Source: Actinophytocola sp963840275 (lineage in GTDB: Bacteria > Actinomycetota > Actinomycetes > Mycobacteriales > Pseudonocardiaceae). Taken from it: a DNA stretch of 64,000 nucleotides. Position 1 is the first letter of the stretch. The number at the start of each line of letters is the position of its first letter. The stretch is taken from positions 1 to 64,000 of the forward strand of contig CAWIYK010000004.1 in assembly GCA_963840275.1 (NCBI GenBank), in the 5' to 3' direction. The notes beneath the pieces were generated by a model. That model was not told the origin of the DNA. It saw only the letters and a list, made by a program, of their open reading frames with translations, and ran no database searches. The position numbers and the translations under genes are program-made. Of this stretch, positions 41,585-50,610 are shown piece after piece.

Positions 41585-42379
41585 ATGGTCGACCAGGTCG
41601 CGGTTCTCTCCGATGTGCACGGTGTCCTGCCCGCGGTGGAGGCCGTCCTCGCCGAGCCCGACGTGGGGGCCGCGGACCTCATCGTGCTCACCGGTGACAT
41701 CGCGGCCGGGCCGCAGCCCGCGCGGACTCTCGATCTCCTCCTCTCACTCGGTGAACGGGTTCGTTGGGTCCACGGCAACTGCGAGCGCGAGCTCGTCGAC
41801 ATCGCCCGGGGCAGTGACGCGGCACTGCCCGACCAGATCTCCGGCTGGGCCGCCGCCCAGCTCCGCACCGAGCACGTCGAACTGCTCGACGGGTTGCCTC
41901 GATCCATCACGCTCGACGTGCGCGGGCTCGGCGAAGTCCTGTTCTGCCACGCGACCCCGCGCGACGACGAGGAGTTCGTGCTCGTCGACAGCTCACTCGA
42001 CCGCTGGGCCGAGGTTCTCGAGGGCGCACCGGACACCGTCGTGTGCGGACACACCCACATGCCGTTCGTCCGGCTCGTGGACCGGCGTACGATCGTCAAT
42101 CCCGGCAGCGTCGGAATGCCTTACGGCACAACGGGTGCGCACTGGGCCCTGCTCGGTGGCGCGGACGGCCCGGCGATCCAGCTGCGCCGCACCGACTACG
42201 ACCGCGCGGCCGCCGCCGACGCGATCGAGGCCGACTGCGACTATCCGGACATCGCCGCCTGGACCCAGTTCTTCATCCGCGAGCCCGTCTCCGACACCGA
42301 GGCACTCGCCACCTTCGCCCCCAAGGACGGCCGTCACGGCGCGCCGACAGGCCCCTCGGGTAAGACGTCCGCGACATAG
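41585..42379 (+). CDS. YfcE-type metallophosphoesterase
   Basis: The 264-residue calcineurin-like phosphoesterase has all metal motifs: VLSDVHG, LTGDIAAG, VHGNCERE, CHATP and CGHTHMPF. Such proteins hydrolyse phosphodiesters; the substrate is unknown. It starts with ATG at 41585 just after the IS remnant, without a clear Shine-Dalgarno. Its 3' end overlaps the convergent gene by 46 nt. Confidence 0.88.
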   Translation: MVDQVAVLSDVHGVLPAVEAVLAEPDVGAADLIVLTGDIAAGPQPARTLDLLLSLGERVRWVHGNCERELVDIARGSDAALPDQISGWAAAQLRTEHVELLDGLPRSITLDVRGLGEVLFCHATPRDDEEFVLVDSSLDRWAEVLEGAPDTVVCGHTHMPFVRLVDRRTIVNPGSVGMPYGTTGAHWALLGGADGPAIQLRRTDYDRAAAADAIEADCDYPDIAAWTQFFIREPVSDTEALATFAPKDGRHGAPTGPSGKTSAT

Positions 42380-42795
42380 GCGTCGACATCCGGCCGCGCG
42401 GGCGTCAACACGTGCCGCACCCATGCCGACCGCTCGTGCACGACCGCGGGCAGCTCCCACACGCACCCGATCAACGGCTCGACCAAAGGCGTGAACACCG
42501 TCGGCTCCGCGAACGTCGCGCTGGCGGCCCTGCAGTGCAGGATCGCCCCGTACAGCCATGAGTACAGGTTGAACCAGACCGCGTCCTCGCCCTTGTGCAG
42601 CACGGAGAACGCCAGCGTCGGCGTGCCGTCCGACCCTGCGGCGTCCGGCAGCAGCTTCGGCAGGAACCGTTCGGCCGCCTCGACCACGGCCGCCGCCACC
42701 GGCGCCGGGGTGACGGTCACGCGGTACTGCTTGACCTGCCACCCCGCCACCGAGGCCACGCCGCCCGGTCTGATGTGTCGCTCGGAGAATCCCAT
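42334..42795 (-). CDS. Uncharacterised protein with DNA-damage-type promoter
   Basis: The 153-residue protein begins MGFSERHIRPGGVASVAGW and has no domain I recognise; it has no membrane helix or signal peptide. Mixed alpha/beta composition with FLPKLLPDAAG and AVWFNLYSWLYGAIL segments. ATG at 42795 lies 7 nt after a PafBC-type -10 element, so a leaderless, damage-induced transcript is likely. It converges with the phosphoesterase gene with a 46-nt overlap. It is a good candidate for an undescribed DNA-damage response gene. Confidence 0.75.
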   Translation of the reverse strand: MGFSERHIRPGGVASVAGWQVKQYRVTVTPAPVAAAVVEAAERFLPKLLPDAAGSDGTPTLAFSVLHKGEDAVWFNLYSWLYGAILHCRAASATFAEPTVFTPLVEPLIGCVWELPAVVHERSAWVRHVLTPARPDVDAYVADVLPEGPVGAP

Positions 42796-42802
42796 GGTGC
42801 GC

Positions 42803-42825
42803 ACGCTAGCGGCGGGCACCGACAA
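42803..42825 (-). promoter_or_regulatory. PafBC/RecA-NDp-type promoter (uncharacterised gene)
   Basis: TTGTCGGTG (42817-42825), 8-nt spacer, TAGCGT (42803-42808), then ATG after 7 nt. Confidence 0.7.
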
Positions 42826-42832
42826 TTTCGGG

Positions 42833-44038
42833 CTACGTGCGGAACGCCGGGTAGAGCGCGAGCACCGGGTCGTCGTCGAACCACCGCTTGCGTAGCCGGT
42901 CGCCGACCGCGGAAGCGTGCTCTGCCACCGTTTCCGCGCCGCTGATCAGCGCGGAGTCCGACAGCCGACGCCACCGGTCGGTCAGCACGTGCGTCTCCGG
43001 CGGAGTGTCCGCCAGCGTCGACGAGTGCGACTGCGCGGCCTCCGGCCTGCTGAAGAACTGCCACGTCGTCAGCCACACCCAGAACAGCTGCGCGTCGAGC
43101 AGTCTCGGCAGCAGCACCGAGTCGTCGTCGAGGTCCGGCCACACCACCCGCACCTCGGCCCGCCAGCCCGCCAGCATCGCGTCGGTCATCCCTGCCGGCA
43201 GCGCGAACGGGCACCAGCACGACGGGAACGGCACCCGAAGGTACGCGGCGTCGAAGATCGCGTTGCGGACACAGCCGCCCTCGAGATCGAGGAACCGCAC
43301 ACCCCGGTTGGTGATCAGGTTGTTGTCCGGGCACGAGTCCGACGGGCTGAACGCACGGTGTCGGCCGGTCTCCAACAACTGCCGGCTGCGCTCGGCGCAC
43401 TCCAGCACCGCGACCGGGGTGGCAACACCGAGCTCGGCCTCGAGCAGCGCCGGCAGGTCGTTCAGCGCGGTCGCGCCGTCGATCGCCAGCGGGTCCTTGA
43501 AGTCGGGCACGGTCAGCCGGCGCTGCAGCGCGTCGAAGTCCGCCTCGCGGCCGGCGGTCGTCGCGTGGAGCCTGCCGAGGGAGCGCGACCACGACAGCAG
43601 CGCGCGTTCCGCCGCGCGTGCGTCGTTGCCGAGCAGCTTGTCGGCGAGCGTCGGCGCGTGGCCGAGATCCTCGAGCACGACCAGCCTGCTGTGCGGGTCG
43701 TGTGCGAACAGCTCGGGACACATGCGGTCCTCGGACGCGAGCGCGGTGAACAGCTGGTAGCTGGCCGCCTCCCGCACGAAGCTGTCGCAGTGCTCGTCGA
43801 GTGGCTGGACGTAGCGTTTCAGCACCAGCGTGCGCGGCAGCGAGAACGGGCTCGCCGCGACCCGGGCGCGGACCACGCTCGACCGTTCCGAACCGCCGAG
43901 ATCCTCCGCCTCCGTCAGCTGGATCCGGGAACCGAATCTTCGGCTGAGCACCGACTCCGCCGCAACGACGGTCGCCAGCACCTCAGGATCCGCATCGCCA
44001 CCTAGTGTCGGTGGGTCGGCGGCGGTTTCCACACTCAT
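42833..44038 (-). CDS. Aminoglycoside phosphotransferase-like kinase
   Basis: The 401-residue protein has a kinase-like fold of the APH/choline kinase type: TLVLKRYVQP (ATP Lys), LVVLEDLGHAP (hinge), FSPSDSCPDNNLI in place of the usual HxDxxxxN (the His is missing; Asp and Asn are kept), and RFLDLEGGC for the metal Asp. It probably phosphorylates a small molecule. ATG at 44038 directly follows GAGGAG; a GTG 6 nt further in (44032) has better spacing and may be the true start. Confidence 0.7.
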   Translation of the reverse strand: MSVETAADPPTLGGDADPEVLATVVAAESVLSRRFGSRIQLTEAEDLGGSERSSVVRARVAASPFSLPRTLVLKRYVQPLDEHCDSFVREAASYQLFTALASEDRMCPELFAHDPHSRLVVLEDLGHAPTLADKLLGNDARAAERALLSWSRSLGRLHATTAGREADFDALQRRLTVPDFKDPLAIDGATALNDLPALLEAELGVATPVAVLECAERSRQLLETGRHRAFSPSDSCPDNNLITNRGVRFLDLEGGCVRNAIFDAAYLRVPFPSCWCPFALPAGMTDAMLAGWRAEVRVVWPDLDDDSVLLPRLLDAQLFWVWLTTWQFFSRPEAAQSHSSTLADTPPETHVLTDRWRRLSDSALISGAETVAEHASAVGDRLRKRWFDDDPVLALYPAFRT

Positions 44039-44154
44039 CTCCTCAGACCCTACTCCCGCTCGTAGCACCGACCGTAGTCATGTCCATCGATCAAGTAGCC
44101 ACTGTTCTGGGATAAATAACGAAAACAGCTTCGTGTCGAGTGCGTTGCGAGGGG

Positions 44155-45099
44155 TCAACCGGTAGAAAGCGGACGACCTGCGTCGACCGTCCGCCACGTT
44201 GCGCGTCGTACCAGGAGTACCACGACCGCCGCCACGATGATGCCGGCGAGGTTGACCACGAGCTGGCTGACGGACTCGATCGCCCGGTTCCACTCGCCGA
44301 GGATCGCCGCGACACTCGCGTAGCCGGCCGCCGGCACGGTGGTGACCGAGATGAACACGCCGACCAGCGCGGCCGACTTCGCGGAGGTCATCGACAGCAT
44401 GCCGGCCGCACCGGCGAGCAGCGCGACGATCAGCGACCACGGCCCGACGTCGAACACGAAGTCGACCTGGTGCTCGTCGCCCGAGATGGCGGACGCGTCG
44501 AACAGGCCGACCGCGTTGCCGAGGGCCGCGCCGCCCGCGGTGATCAGCATGGCCAGCGGGAAGCCGACCACGAGCACCACGGCCGCCCGTCGCACCAGAT
44601 CCCAGCGCCTGCGGACCAACCCGACGGCCACCGCCGCGAGCGGGCCGAACTCCGGCCCGACGACCATGGCGCCGACGATCGTCACCGGCGAGTCGGTGAT
44701 CACGCCGACCGCGGCGAGCAGGCACGCGATGGCCAGGAACGCGCAGAAGGTCAGGTTGAGCCGGGACTCCTCGCCCGTCCGCGCGAGCAGCTCCTCCCAC
44801 ACGACCGCGTCCGCGCCGTCGCCGGGCGCGTCCTCCTCGGCCTTGTCCGCCGCGTCGGACAGCGCGGTGTCGATCTGCTCGAGCGTGATCCCGCCGGAGT
44901 GGTCGATGCCGAGCTCGCACAGAGCGGCGAGCATGTGGTCCGCGGCCTCCCTGGCGACGTCCGCCTCGATGACGTCGCCAGGTGGCAGCACCGCGGCACC
45001 GGGCAGCACCACGACGTGTGCCGCGCCCGGGTGCTCCCGCAGCAGGTCGACCACGGCCTCGGTGTGCTCCGGCGGACAGATCGTCCGCAGGTGCAGCAC
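44155..45099 (-). CDS. DUF389 membrane protein
   Basis: The 314-residue protein has a soluble N-terminal regulatory part (residues 1-120) and a membrane part of about six helices with the DUF389 signature ITDSPVTIVGAMVVGPEFGPLAA. The family is of unknown function, sometimes called TIGR00341-like. The GTG start at 45099 lies 2 nt after the aspS stop, so it is in the aspS transcript. Confidence 0.85.
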   Translation of the reverse strand: MLHLRTICPPEHTEAVVDLLREHPGAAHVVVLPGAAVLPPGDVIEADVAREAADHMLAALCELGIDHSGGITLEQIDTALSDAADKAEEDAPGDGADAVVWEELLARTGEESRLNLTFCAFLAIACLLAAVGVITDSPVTIVGAMVVGPEFGPLAAVAVGLVRRRWDLVRRAAVVLVVGFPLAMLITAGGAALGNAVGLFDASAISGDEHQVDFVFDVGPWSLIVALLAGAAGMLSMTSAKSAALVGVFISVTTVPAAGYASVAAILGEWNRAIESVSQLVVNLAGIIVAAVVVLLVRRATWRTVDAGRPLSTG

Positions 45100-45101
45100 G
45101 G

Positions 45102-46883
45102 TTACGCCTTGGCCGGCGCCGGTTTCGCGTCCACGCCGGCCTCCTTGCGCTGCCCGGCGGTGATCGGCGCCGGCGCGTTGGTCAGCGGGTCGAACCCGCC
45201 GCCGGTCTTCGGGAAGGCGATGACGTCGCGCAGCGACGGCTCGCCGGCCAGCAGCATCACCGTGCGGTCCCAGCCGATGGCGATGCCGCCGTGCGGCGGC
45301 GGGCCGTACTTCAGCGCCTCGAGCAGGAAGCCGAACTTCTCGTTCGCCTCGTCGCGGCTGATGCCCATGACCTCGAAGACCCGCTCCTGCACGTCCGAGG
45401 AGTGGATTCGGATCGACCCGCCACCGAGCTCGTTGCCGTTGCAGACGATGTCGTAGGCATAGGCGAGCGCGTTGCCGGGGTCCTCCTCGAACCGGTCGAT
45501 CCACTCCGGGTTCGGCGAGGTGAACGCGTGGTGCACGGCGGTCCAGCGGCCGCCGCCGACCGCGACGTCGCCCGCGCTGCGGGCCGCCTCGGCCTCCTCG
45601 AACATCGGCGCGTCGACGACCCACACGAACGACCAGGCCGACTCGTCGATCAGGCCGAGCCGCTTGCCGATCTCCACGCGCGCCGCGCCGAGCAGCGCGC
45701 GGGCCTCGGACACGGTGTTGGCCGCGAAGAAGACGCAGTCGCCCGGCTCGGCGCCGGTGGCCTTGGCCAGACCCTCGCGCTCGGCCTCGGACAGGTTCTT
45801 GGCGACCGGGCCGCCGAGCGTGCCGTCCGCGTTCACGAGCACGTACGCGAGGCCCTTCGCGCCGCGCTGCTTCGCCCATTCCTGCCATGCGTCCAACTGG
45901 CGACGCGGCTGGTCGGCGCCGCCCGGCATGACGACCGAGCCGACGTAGGGCGCCTTGAACACGCGGAACGGCGTGTCGGCGAAGTACTCCGTCAGTTCCG
46001 TCAGCTCGAGGCCGAAGCGCAGGTCGGGCTTGTCGGTGCCGTAGCGGGCCATGGCGTCCGCGTAGGTCATCCTCGGGATCGGCAGCGGGATCTCGTGGTC
46101 GGCCAGCTCACGCCACAGCGCGGAGAGGATCCGCTCGCCGAGCGCGATCACGTCGTCCTGCTCTACGAAGCTCATCTCGATGTCGAGCTGGGTGAACTCG
46201 GGCTGGCGGTCGGCGCGGAAGTCCTCGTCGCGGTAGCAGCGGGCGAGCTGGTAGTACCGCTCGAGGCCGCCGACCATGAGTAGCTGCTTGAACAGCTGCG
46301 GCGACTGCGGCAGCGCGTACCAGGAACCGGGCTGCAGGCGGGCCGGCACGAGGAAGTCGCGGGCGCCCTCGGGGGTGGAGCGGGTCAGCGTCGGGGTCTC
46401 GACCTCGACGAAGTTCTCCTCGTGCAGGACGTCGCGGGCGATCCGGTTGGCGTCGCTGCGCATGCGCATGGCGCGGGCCGGGCCGGAACGGCGCAGGTCG
46501 AGGTAGCGGTGGCGGAGGCGGACGTCCTCGCCGACCGTCAGGTGCTCGTCGAGCTGGAACGGCAGCGGGGCGGCCTCGCTCAGCACCTGCAGCTCGGTGA
46601 CCAGCACCTCGACCGCACCGGTGGCGATCTCGGCGTTCTCGTTGCCCTCCGGCCGCTCGGCGACCTCGCCGACCACGCGGATGCAGTACTCGGAACGCAG
46701 CTGGTGCGCGCGCTCGGCCATCTCACCCTCGCGGAACACCACCTGCGCGACGCCGGACGCGTCGCGGAGATCGACGAAGATGACCCCACCGTGATCGCGC
46801 CGGCGGGCCACCCAGCCGCTCAGCGTGACTGTTTCTCCGGCATGTGCGGCGCGAAGCGTCCCGGCCTCGTGCGTGCGGATCAC
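45102..46883 (-). CDS. aspS: Aspartyl-tRNA synthetase
   Basis: The 593-residue bacterial-type AspRS has the N-terminal anticodon-binding OB domain (VTLSGWVARRRDHGGVIFVDLRD region), class II motif 2 (YYQLARCYRDEDFRADRQPEF region), the bacterial GAD insertion, and motif 3 GIAIGWDRTVML. Whether it also misacylates tRNA-Asn cannot be told by eye. The GTG start has AGGAGAGAG upstream, and the leader holds a GGAATCC/GGATTCC hairpin (46911-46928). Confidence 0.97.
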   Translation of the reverse strand: MIRTHEAGTLRAAHAGETVTLSGWVARRRDHGGVIFVDLRDASGVAQVVFREGEMAERAHQLRSEYCIRVVGEVAERPEGNENAEIATGAVEVLVTELQVLSEAAPLPFQLDEHLTVGEDVRLRHRYLDLRRSGPARAMRMRSDANRIARDVLHEENFVEVETPTLTRSTPEGARDFLVPARLQPGSWYALPQSPQLFKQLLMVGGLERYYQLARCYRDEDFRADRQPEFTQLDIEMSFVEQDDVIALGERILSALWRELADHEIPLPIPRMTYADAMARYGTDKPDLRFGLELTELTEYFADTPFRVFKAPYVGSVVMPGGADQPRRQLDAWQEWAKQRGAKGLAYVLVNADGTLGGPVAKNLSEAEREGLAKATGAEPGDCVFFAANTVSEARALLGAARVEIGKRLGLIDESAWSFVWVVDAPMFEEAEAARSAGDVAVGGGRWTAVHHAFTSPNPEWIDRFEEDPGNALAYAYDIVCNGNELGGGSIRIHSSDVQERVFEVMGISRDEANEKFGFLLEALKYGPPPHGGIAIGWDRTVMLLAGEPSLRDVIAFPKTGGGFDPLTNAPAPITAGQRKEAGVDAKPAPAKA

Positions 46884-47113
46884 GGCTGCTCTCTCCTGTC
46901 GGTGCTGCTGGGAATCCGGAAGGATTCCTGAGCAGGCTAGCCAACGGCCACACTGTTCCGTCCAGCAGGTTTACGGCGCTACCATCACCGTGCGCATCAG
47001 GACGGTCACACGTGGATTTAACGTGATGGCTACCAAGGCCCCGCGCTACCCCGTAGGGTGTTGGTTACCAGGTGGTAGGTAGGCACGGCTGGGGAGAACG
47101 CGAGGAGACCACG

Positions 47114-48112
47114 ATGGGTGGCGGCGCGACCCGCGAACCAGTTCGAGAGCTTCATCGAACCGGAGAACTAAGACGCGCTCTTACGCCACATCCCGTGGAC
47201 AGCCTTGCGGCGGACGCGTTCCCGACCGCCCTGCGCACCGCGATCCAGGCGAGCGGGCTGAGCCTCGACCGGATCCAGTACCGGCTCCGCGCACGCGGTG
47301 TGTCGGTCAGCGTCACGGCGCTGAGCTACTGGCAGTCCGGCCGGCGCCGACCGGAACGCGCCGAGTCGCTCGCCGCGCTCGGACACCTCGAGTCGGTGCT
47401 CGGCGTCGCACCGGGTTCGCTGATCGCGTTACTCGGCCCGCCCCGACCGCGCGGTCGGGTGCAGCGGGAGTCCTCGCGGCTGCCGATCGAGGCGCTGTGG
47501 CACGAGCGCGAGCCGGTGTCGAAGCTCCTCAAGCGGATCGACTTCGCCACCGAGACCGCGCTGACCAAGCTGAGCCAGCACGACCGCATGGACGTCGCGG
47601 TCGACCGCGGCGAGAAGCGGATCGCCGTCCGGCAGGTGCTGCGCGCCGAGCGCGACGGCGTCGACCGCACGGTGATGGTCTACGACCTGGAACGCAAGGG
47701 CCGCCCCTTTCCTGAGATCGTGTCCGTGCAGTCGTGCCGCATCGGACGGGTCGCCCGCGACGAGGCCGCGGGCCTCATCGCCGCCGAGATCCTGTTGGAC
47801 GCGCCACTTGCACGCGGCGAGACCGCGATCATCGAGTACGCGCTGAACCACCCGGGCCCGCCGTTCTCCCGCGGCGACGACAGCTACTGCCGCAAGTTCA
47901 CGACGCCCGTACGCGAGTTCGTGCTCGAGATGCGCTTCGATCCTCGTGCGCTGCCCGCGTACTGCGAGCTGTACACGGTGGATCCCGAGGAGCAGACCAC
48001 CACGCGCCGCAAGGTCGAGGTCACGCCCAACGGTCAGGCGCACGCGGTGGCGCTCGACTTCGGGCCCGGCACGTTCTGCGTCCGCTGGGACTGGCCCAGG
48101 GATCGCGTTTAG
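47114..48112 (+). CDS. XRE-like helix-turn-helix protein
   Basis: The 332-residue protein has an N-terminal HTH (TALRTAIQASGLSLDRIQYRL and VTALSYWQSGRRRPER, residues ~40-85) followed by a large C-terminal domain of unknown fold rich in beta strands (TVMVYDLERKGRPFPEIV, CRKFTTPVREFVLEM). Proteins of this shape occur widely in actinomycetes but are uncharacterised. ATG at 47114 has GAGGAG 9 nt upstream. It is convergent with nothing nearby; the region downstream is non-coding. Confidence 0.78.
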   Translation: MGGGATREPVRELHRTGELRRALTPHPVDSLAADAFPTALRTAIQASGLSLDRIQYRLRARGVSVSVTALSYWQSGRRRPERAESLAALGHLESVLGVAPGSLIALLGPPRPRGRVQRESSRLPIEALWHEREPVSKLLKRIDFATETALTKLSQHDRMDVAVDRGEKRIAVRQVLRAERDGVDRTVMVYDLERKGRPFPEIVSVQSCRIGRVARDEAAGLIAAEILLDAPLARGETAIIEYALNHPGPPFSRGDDSYCRKFTTPVREFVLEMRFDPRALPAYCELYTVDPEEQTTTRRKVEVTPNGQAHAVALDFGPGTFCVRWDWPRDRV

Positions 48113-48215
48113 GAGCGGTTCGGTAGGTGAAGCAGCGCCGGGCTACGTCCCGGCGTTGCAGGTTTCGGAGTCGAATGGTGGGACCGACGCGCCTGGCCTC
48201 CGGCCCCCGGATTCC

Positions 48216-48238
48216 ACGCTACCGCCCGACACCGACAG
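48216..48238 (-). promoter_or_regulatory. Orphan PafBC/RecA-NDp-type promoter
   Basis: CTGTCGGTG (48230-48238), 8-nt spacer, TAGCGT (48216-48221). Downstream on the minus strand there is no gene, only about 100 nt before the end of the convergent HTH gene, so it may drive an antisense or small RNA, or be a relic. Confidence 0.5.
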
Positions 48239-48259
48239 TTCCGCGGACCGCGTAGCCGG

Positions 48260-48268
48260 TTGTCCACA
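48260..48268 (+). promoter_or_regulatory. DnaA box
   Basis: TTGTCCACA, the perfect actinobacterial DnaA box, in non-coding DNA. Confidence 0.55.
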
Positions 48269-48300
48269 GGTCCGCGCGGCGTAACAGCCGGATCGTCCGC

Positions 48301-48388
48301 GAACGACAACTCGGCGGTCGTGAACGTCCGACTCGCGGGTCTTGAACGTCGGACTCGCGGATCTCGAACGTGCGACTCGCGGGGTTGG
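48301..48388 (+). repeat. Four 21-23 nt tandem repeats
   Basis: Units starting at 48301, 48322, 48344 and 48366 share GAACG...ACTCGCGG; the last three differ at a few positions. They lie between two DnaA boxes and within 48113-48635, a 520-nt region with no gene. Confidence 0.75.
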
Positions 48389-48430
48389 CGGCCGAGTGGT
48401 TCGTGTGGGTCTGCAGTGGACCCGGTCGGG

Positions 48431-48439
48431 TTGTCCACA
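48431..48439 (+). promoter_or_regulatory. DnaA box
   Basis: A second perfect TTGTCCACA, in the same orientation 171 nt from the first. Confidence 0.55.
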
Positions 48440-48635
48440 GGCGGTGCGTTTGGCGCCCGGGACTGTGGGTCCTCGCGGGTAGGCTGGAAATCGGGGGGCC
48501 GGAGGCCAAGTCCGCTACCCCGCCGATGTCTCTTCGCTGGCGAGTCGGCCTTCGCTCGCCACCAGTAGATCTCCCACGCGTGTCGGCAGACCACGCCCGT
48601 CAACCGCACCCGCGGCAATCGTTCATGCGCGGTCG

Positions 48636-50561
48636 TCAGAGCAGTTCGAGCTGCTCCTGCCGCACCGGCACGTCCGCTGGTGCGGCCGCGGTCAGACTGC
48701 CTTCCGGCCAGCGGGGCTCCGCCGGGTCCGCAGTCCGCTCAGCCTTCGGACCGAGACCGTGCCTGCGTAACAGCGGGCCCACCCGGGCGCCCAGCCATCG
48801 GCGGTACCGCACGTCCGCATTACTGCCCCGCGCGTAGATCCGCCGATACTCCGGCACCAGCCGGGGATGCTCCTCGGCGAGCCACGACGCGTACCACTCC
48901 CGCGCGCCCTTGCGCAGGTGCAGCGGCAGCACGGTCACCCCGGACGCGCCCGTGTCGGCGATCGCGGCCAGCAACGCGTCCAACTGCTCGACGGAGTCGG
49001 TCAGGCCGGGCAGGACCGGCGCGACGAACACCCCGCACGGCAGACCGGCCTCGACGATCTTGCGCACCAGCTCCAACCTGGCCTGCGGACTCGCCGTGCC
49101 CGGTTCGAGGCTGCGCTGCAGGTCGCGGTCCACCAGCGCGATCGACACACCCAGGCCCACCGGCACGTCCTGGCTCACCGCCGACAGCAGCGGCAGGTCC
49201 CGCGATAACACCGTGCCCTTCGTGAGAATGCTGAACGGAGTGCCGCTGTCGGCCAACGCGCGGATGATGCCCGGCATCAGCTCGTACCGACCCTCCGCGC
49301 GTTGGTACGGGTCGGTGTTGGTGCCCATCGCGACCGGCTCGTGGGTCCAGCGCGGCGCCCGTAACTGCCGCGCCAGCACCTCGGGCGCGTTGACCTTGAC
49401 CACGATCTGCGAGTCGAAGTCGGCGCCCGAGTCCAGGTCGAGGTAGGTGTGCGTGTTGCGCGCGAAGCAGTTGTGACTGACGACGCCGTTCGCGATGAAG
49501 TCACCGGTGCCGGTGGTGATGTCGAACAACGGCACGTCGAGGCCGAGCGGTTCGACGGCTGTCACGGCGAGGCTGGCGCCGGAGCGCAGCACGATGCCGG
49601 TGAGCTCGTTGGTGCCGGTGTTGGCCGGGTCGGCCGTGTGCAGGAAGCGCAGGTGCTCCCCCAGCCCGCCCGCGAGCCGGACCCGACACATGCCGCTGCG
49701 GATGCCCGCCTCCTCCAGCACGTACTCGAAACCGAACTGCCGCAACGCGTCCGCGAGCACGGCCAACGTCGCTCGGGACGTCAGCGCGACCCGCAGGCGC
49801 CCGCGCGAGAAGTCCCCGTCCACATCGAACACTCCGGCGAGGAAACCCTTGTGCCACTCCTCGCTCGGCACCTCGGGCCGTTCGATGGGAAGGCTGATGG
49901 ACTCCTCTCCGGTCAGGTACTCCCTGGCCCTGGCGAGCACCCGCGGGTCGGCCGGCTCGCCGTGCCCCGCGGCGACGCCGGACAGATAGCCGCACTGGTA
50001 CTCCGCGCGCCCTTTCGGCGCGGTCGCGAACTGCCCGGTGCCGACCAGCCGGTCGCCCGGTGCGAGGACACGCCGGGTGTCCTCGCACGCGCCACCGGCG
50101 ACGTGCCGCCAACCGCGATCGGTGAGAAACCGGTGGTCGCCGCTCGCGATGAGCTGGGTGCCGTCGCGCAACGTCACCCGGAAGGACGGCTTGACCGTCG
50201 TCCAGTGCGCCAGCACGCGCGTGGTGACGTACCGGCGGCGGTTGCCGACCCGCTCCGTGCCGTAGATCCGGTCGCCGACCCGCAACTCGGCGAGCGGTCT
50301 GGTGCGCCCGTCGGCCATCAGGATCGGCGTGTCGCCGGCGAGGCAGTACCGACAGCCGTGACTGCACCCGCGGTACGGGTTCACGGTCCATCCGAACGGC
50401 ATCGACGACTCGCCGGGCACCTTGTTCAGCACCGACTTGGCCCGCACCTCGTGGAACACCATGTTGGCGAACTCCGGGGTGCGGACGCTGCGCACGAGAC
50501 CGGGAAGGCCGGGCAGTGTCTGCTGGCCTTCGTGGTCGATTCGCTGGCTGTCCCATCGCAC
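48636..50561 (-). CDS. Rv2578c-family radical SAM protein interrupted by an intein
   Basis: The 641-codon gene encodes a radical SAM protein (SplB-like, Rv2578c family) of 349 residues after removal of a 292-residue intein. The extein N-part carries YRGCSHGCRY and the C-part resumes CFARNTHTYLDLD, restoring CxxxCxxC for the [4Fe-4S] cluster. Later segments AMGTNTDPYQRAEGRYELM and VAPVLPGLTDS are family-like. GTG at 50561 matches the family start (RWxxQ). A perfect LexA box lies 10 nt upstream, fitting SOS control reported for the mycobacterial homologue. Confidence 0.92.
   Translation of the reverse strand: MRWDSQRIDHEGQQTLPGLPGLVRSVRTPEFANMVFHEVRAKSVLNKVPGESSMPFGWTVNPYRGCSHGCRYCLAGDTPILMADGRTRPLAELRVGDRIYGTERVGNRRRYVTTRVLAHWTTVKPSFRVTLRDGTQLIASGDHRFLTDRGWRHVAGGACEDTRRVLAPGDRLVGTGQFATAPKGRAEYQCGYLSGVAAGHGEPADPRVLARAREYLTGEESISLPIERPEVPSEEWHKGFLAGVFDVDGDFSRGRLRVALTSRATLAVLADALRQFGFEYVLEEAGIRSGMCRVRLAGGLGEHLRFLHTADPANTGTNELTGIVLRSGASLAVTAVEPLGLDVPLFDITTGTGDFIANGVVSHNCFARNTHTYLDLDSGADFDSQIVVKVNAPEVLARQLRAPRWTHEPVAMGTNTDPYQRAEGRYELMPGIIRALADSGTPFSILTKGTVLSRDLPLLSAVSQDVPVGLGVSIALVDRDLQRSLEPGTASPQARLELVRKIVEAGLPCGVFVAPVLPGLTDSVEQLDALLAAIADTGASGVTVLPLHLRKGAREWYASWLAEEHPRLVPEYRRIYARGSNADVRYRRWLGARVGPLLRRHGLGPKAERTADPAEPRWPEGSLTAAAPADVPVRQEQLELL
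49470..50345 (-). other. Intein with LAGLIDADG-type endonuclease domain
   Basis: The 292-residue intein begins Cys-LAGDTPILMADG (block A), has block B GDHRFLTDRGW, two LAGLIDADG-like helices (CGYLSGVAAGHGE and GFLAGVFDVDGDF), and ends NGVVSHN before Cys+1 (blocks F/G, penultimate His, terminal Asn). Splicing residues are all present. The first endonuclease helix lacks the acidic residue at its end, so homing activity is doubtful. It replaces nothing: splicing rejoins the third cluster Cys. Confidence 0.9.
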
Positions 50562-50570
50562 GAGGCATAG

Positions 50571-50586
50571 TCGAACACACGTTCGA
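50571..50586. promoter_or_regulatory. LexA (SOS) box
   Basis: TCGAAC-ACAC-GTTCGA is a perfect match to the actinobacterial LexA box. It lies between the radical SAM gene start and the end of the MFS gene, so it controls the former. A half-site (TTCGAACG) follows at about 50599. Confidence 0.8.
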
Positions 50587-50610
50587 TCTTCTGTCAATTC
50601 GAACGTATGA

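Noticed and set aside
48150..48200. tRNA-like TTCGA loop
   Set aside because: No acceptor or anticodon stem could be paired and CCA context is absent.
48301..48388. Possible CRISPR array
   Set aside because: Units are directly tandem with no spacers, and no cas genes are present.
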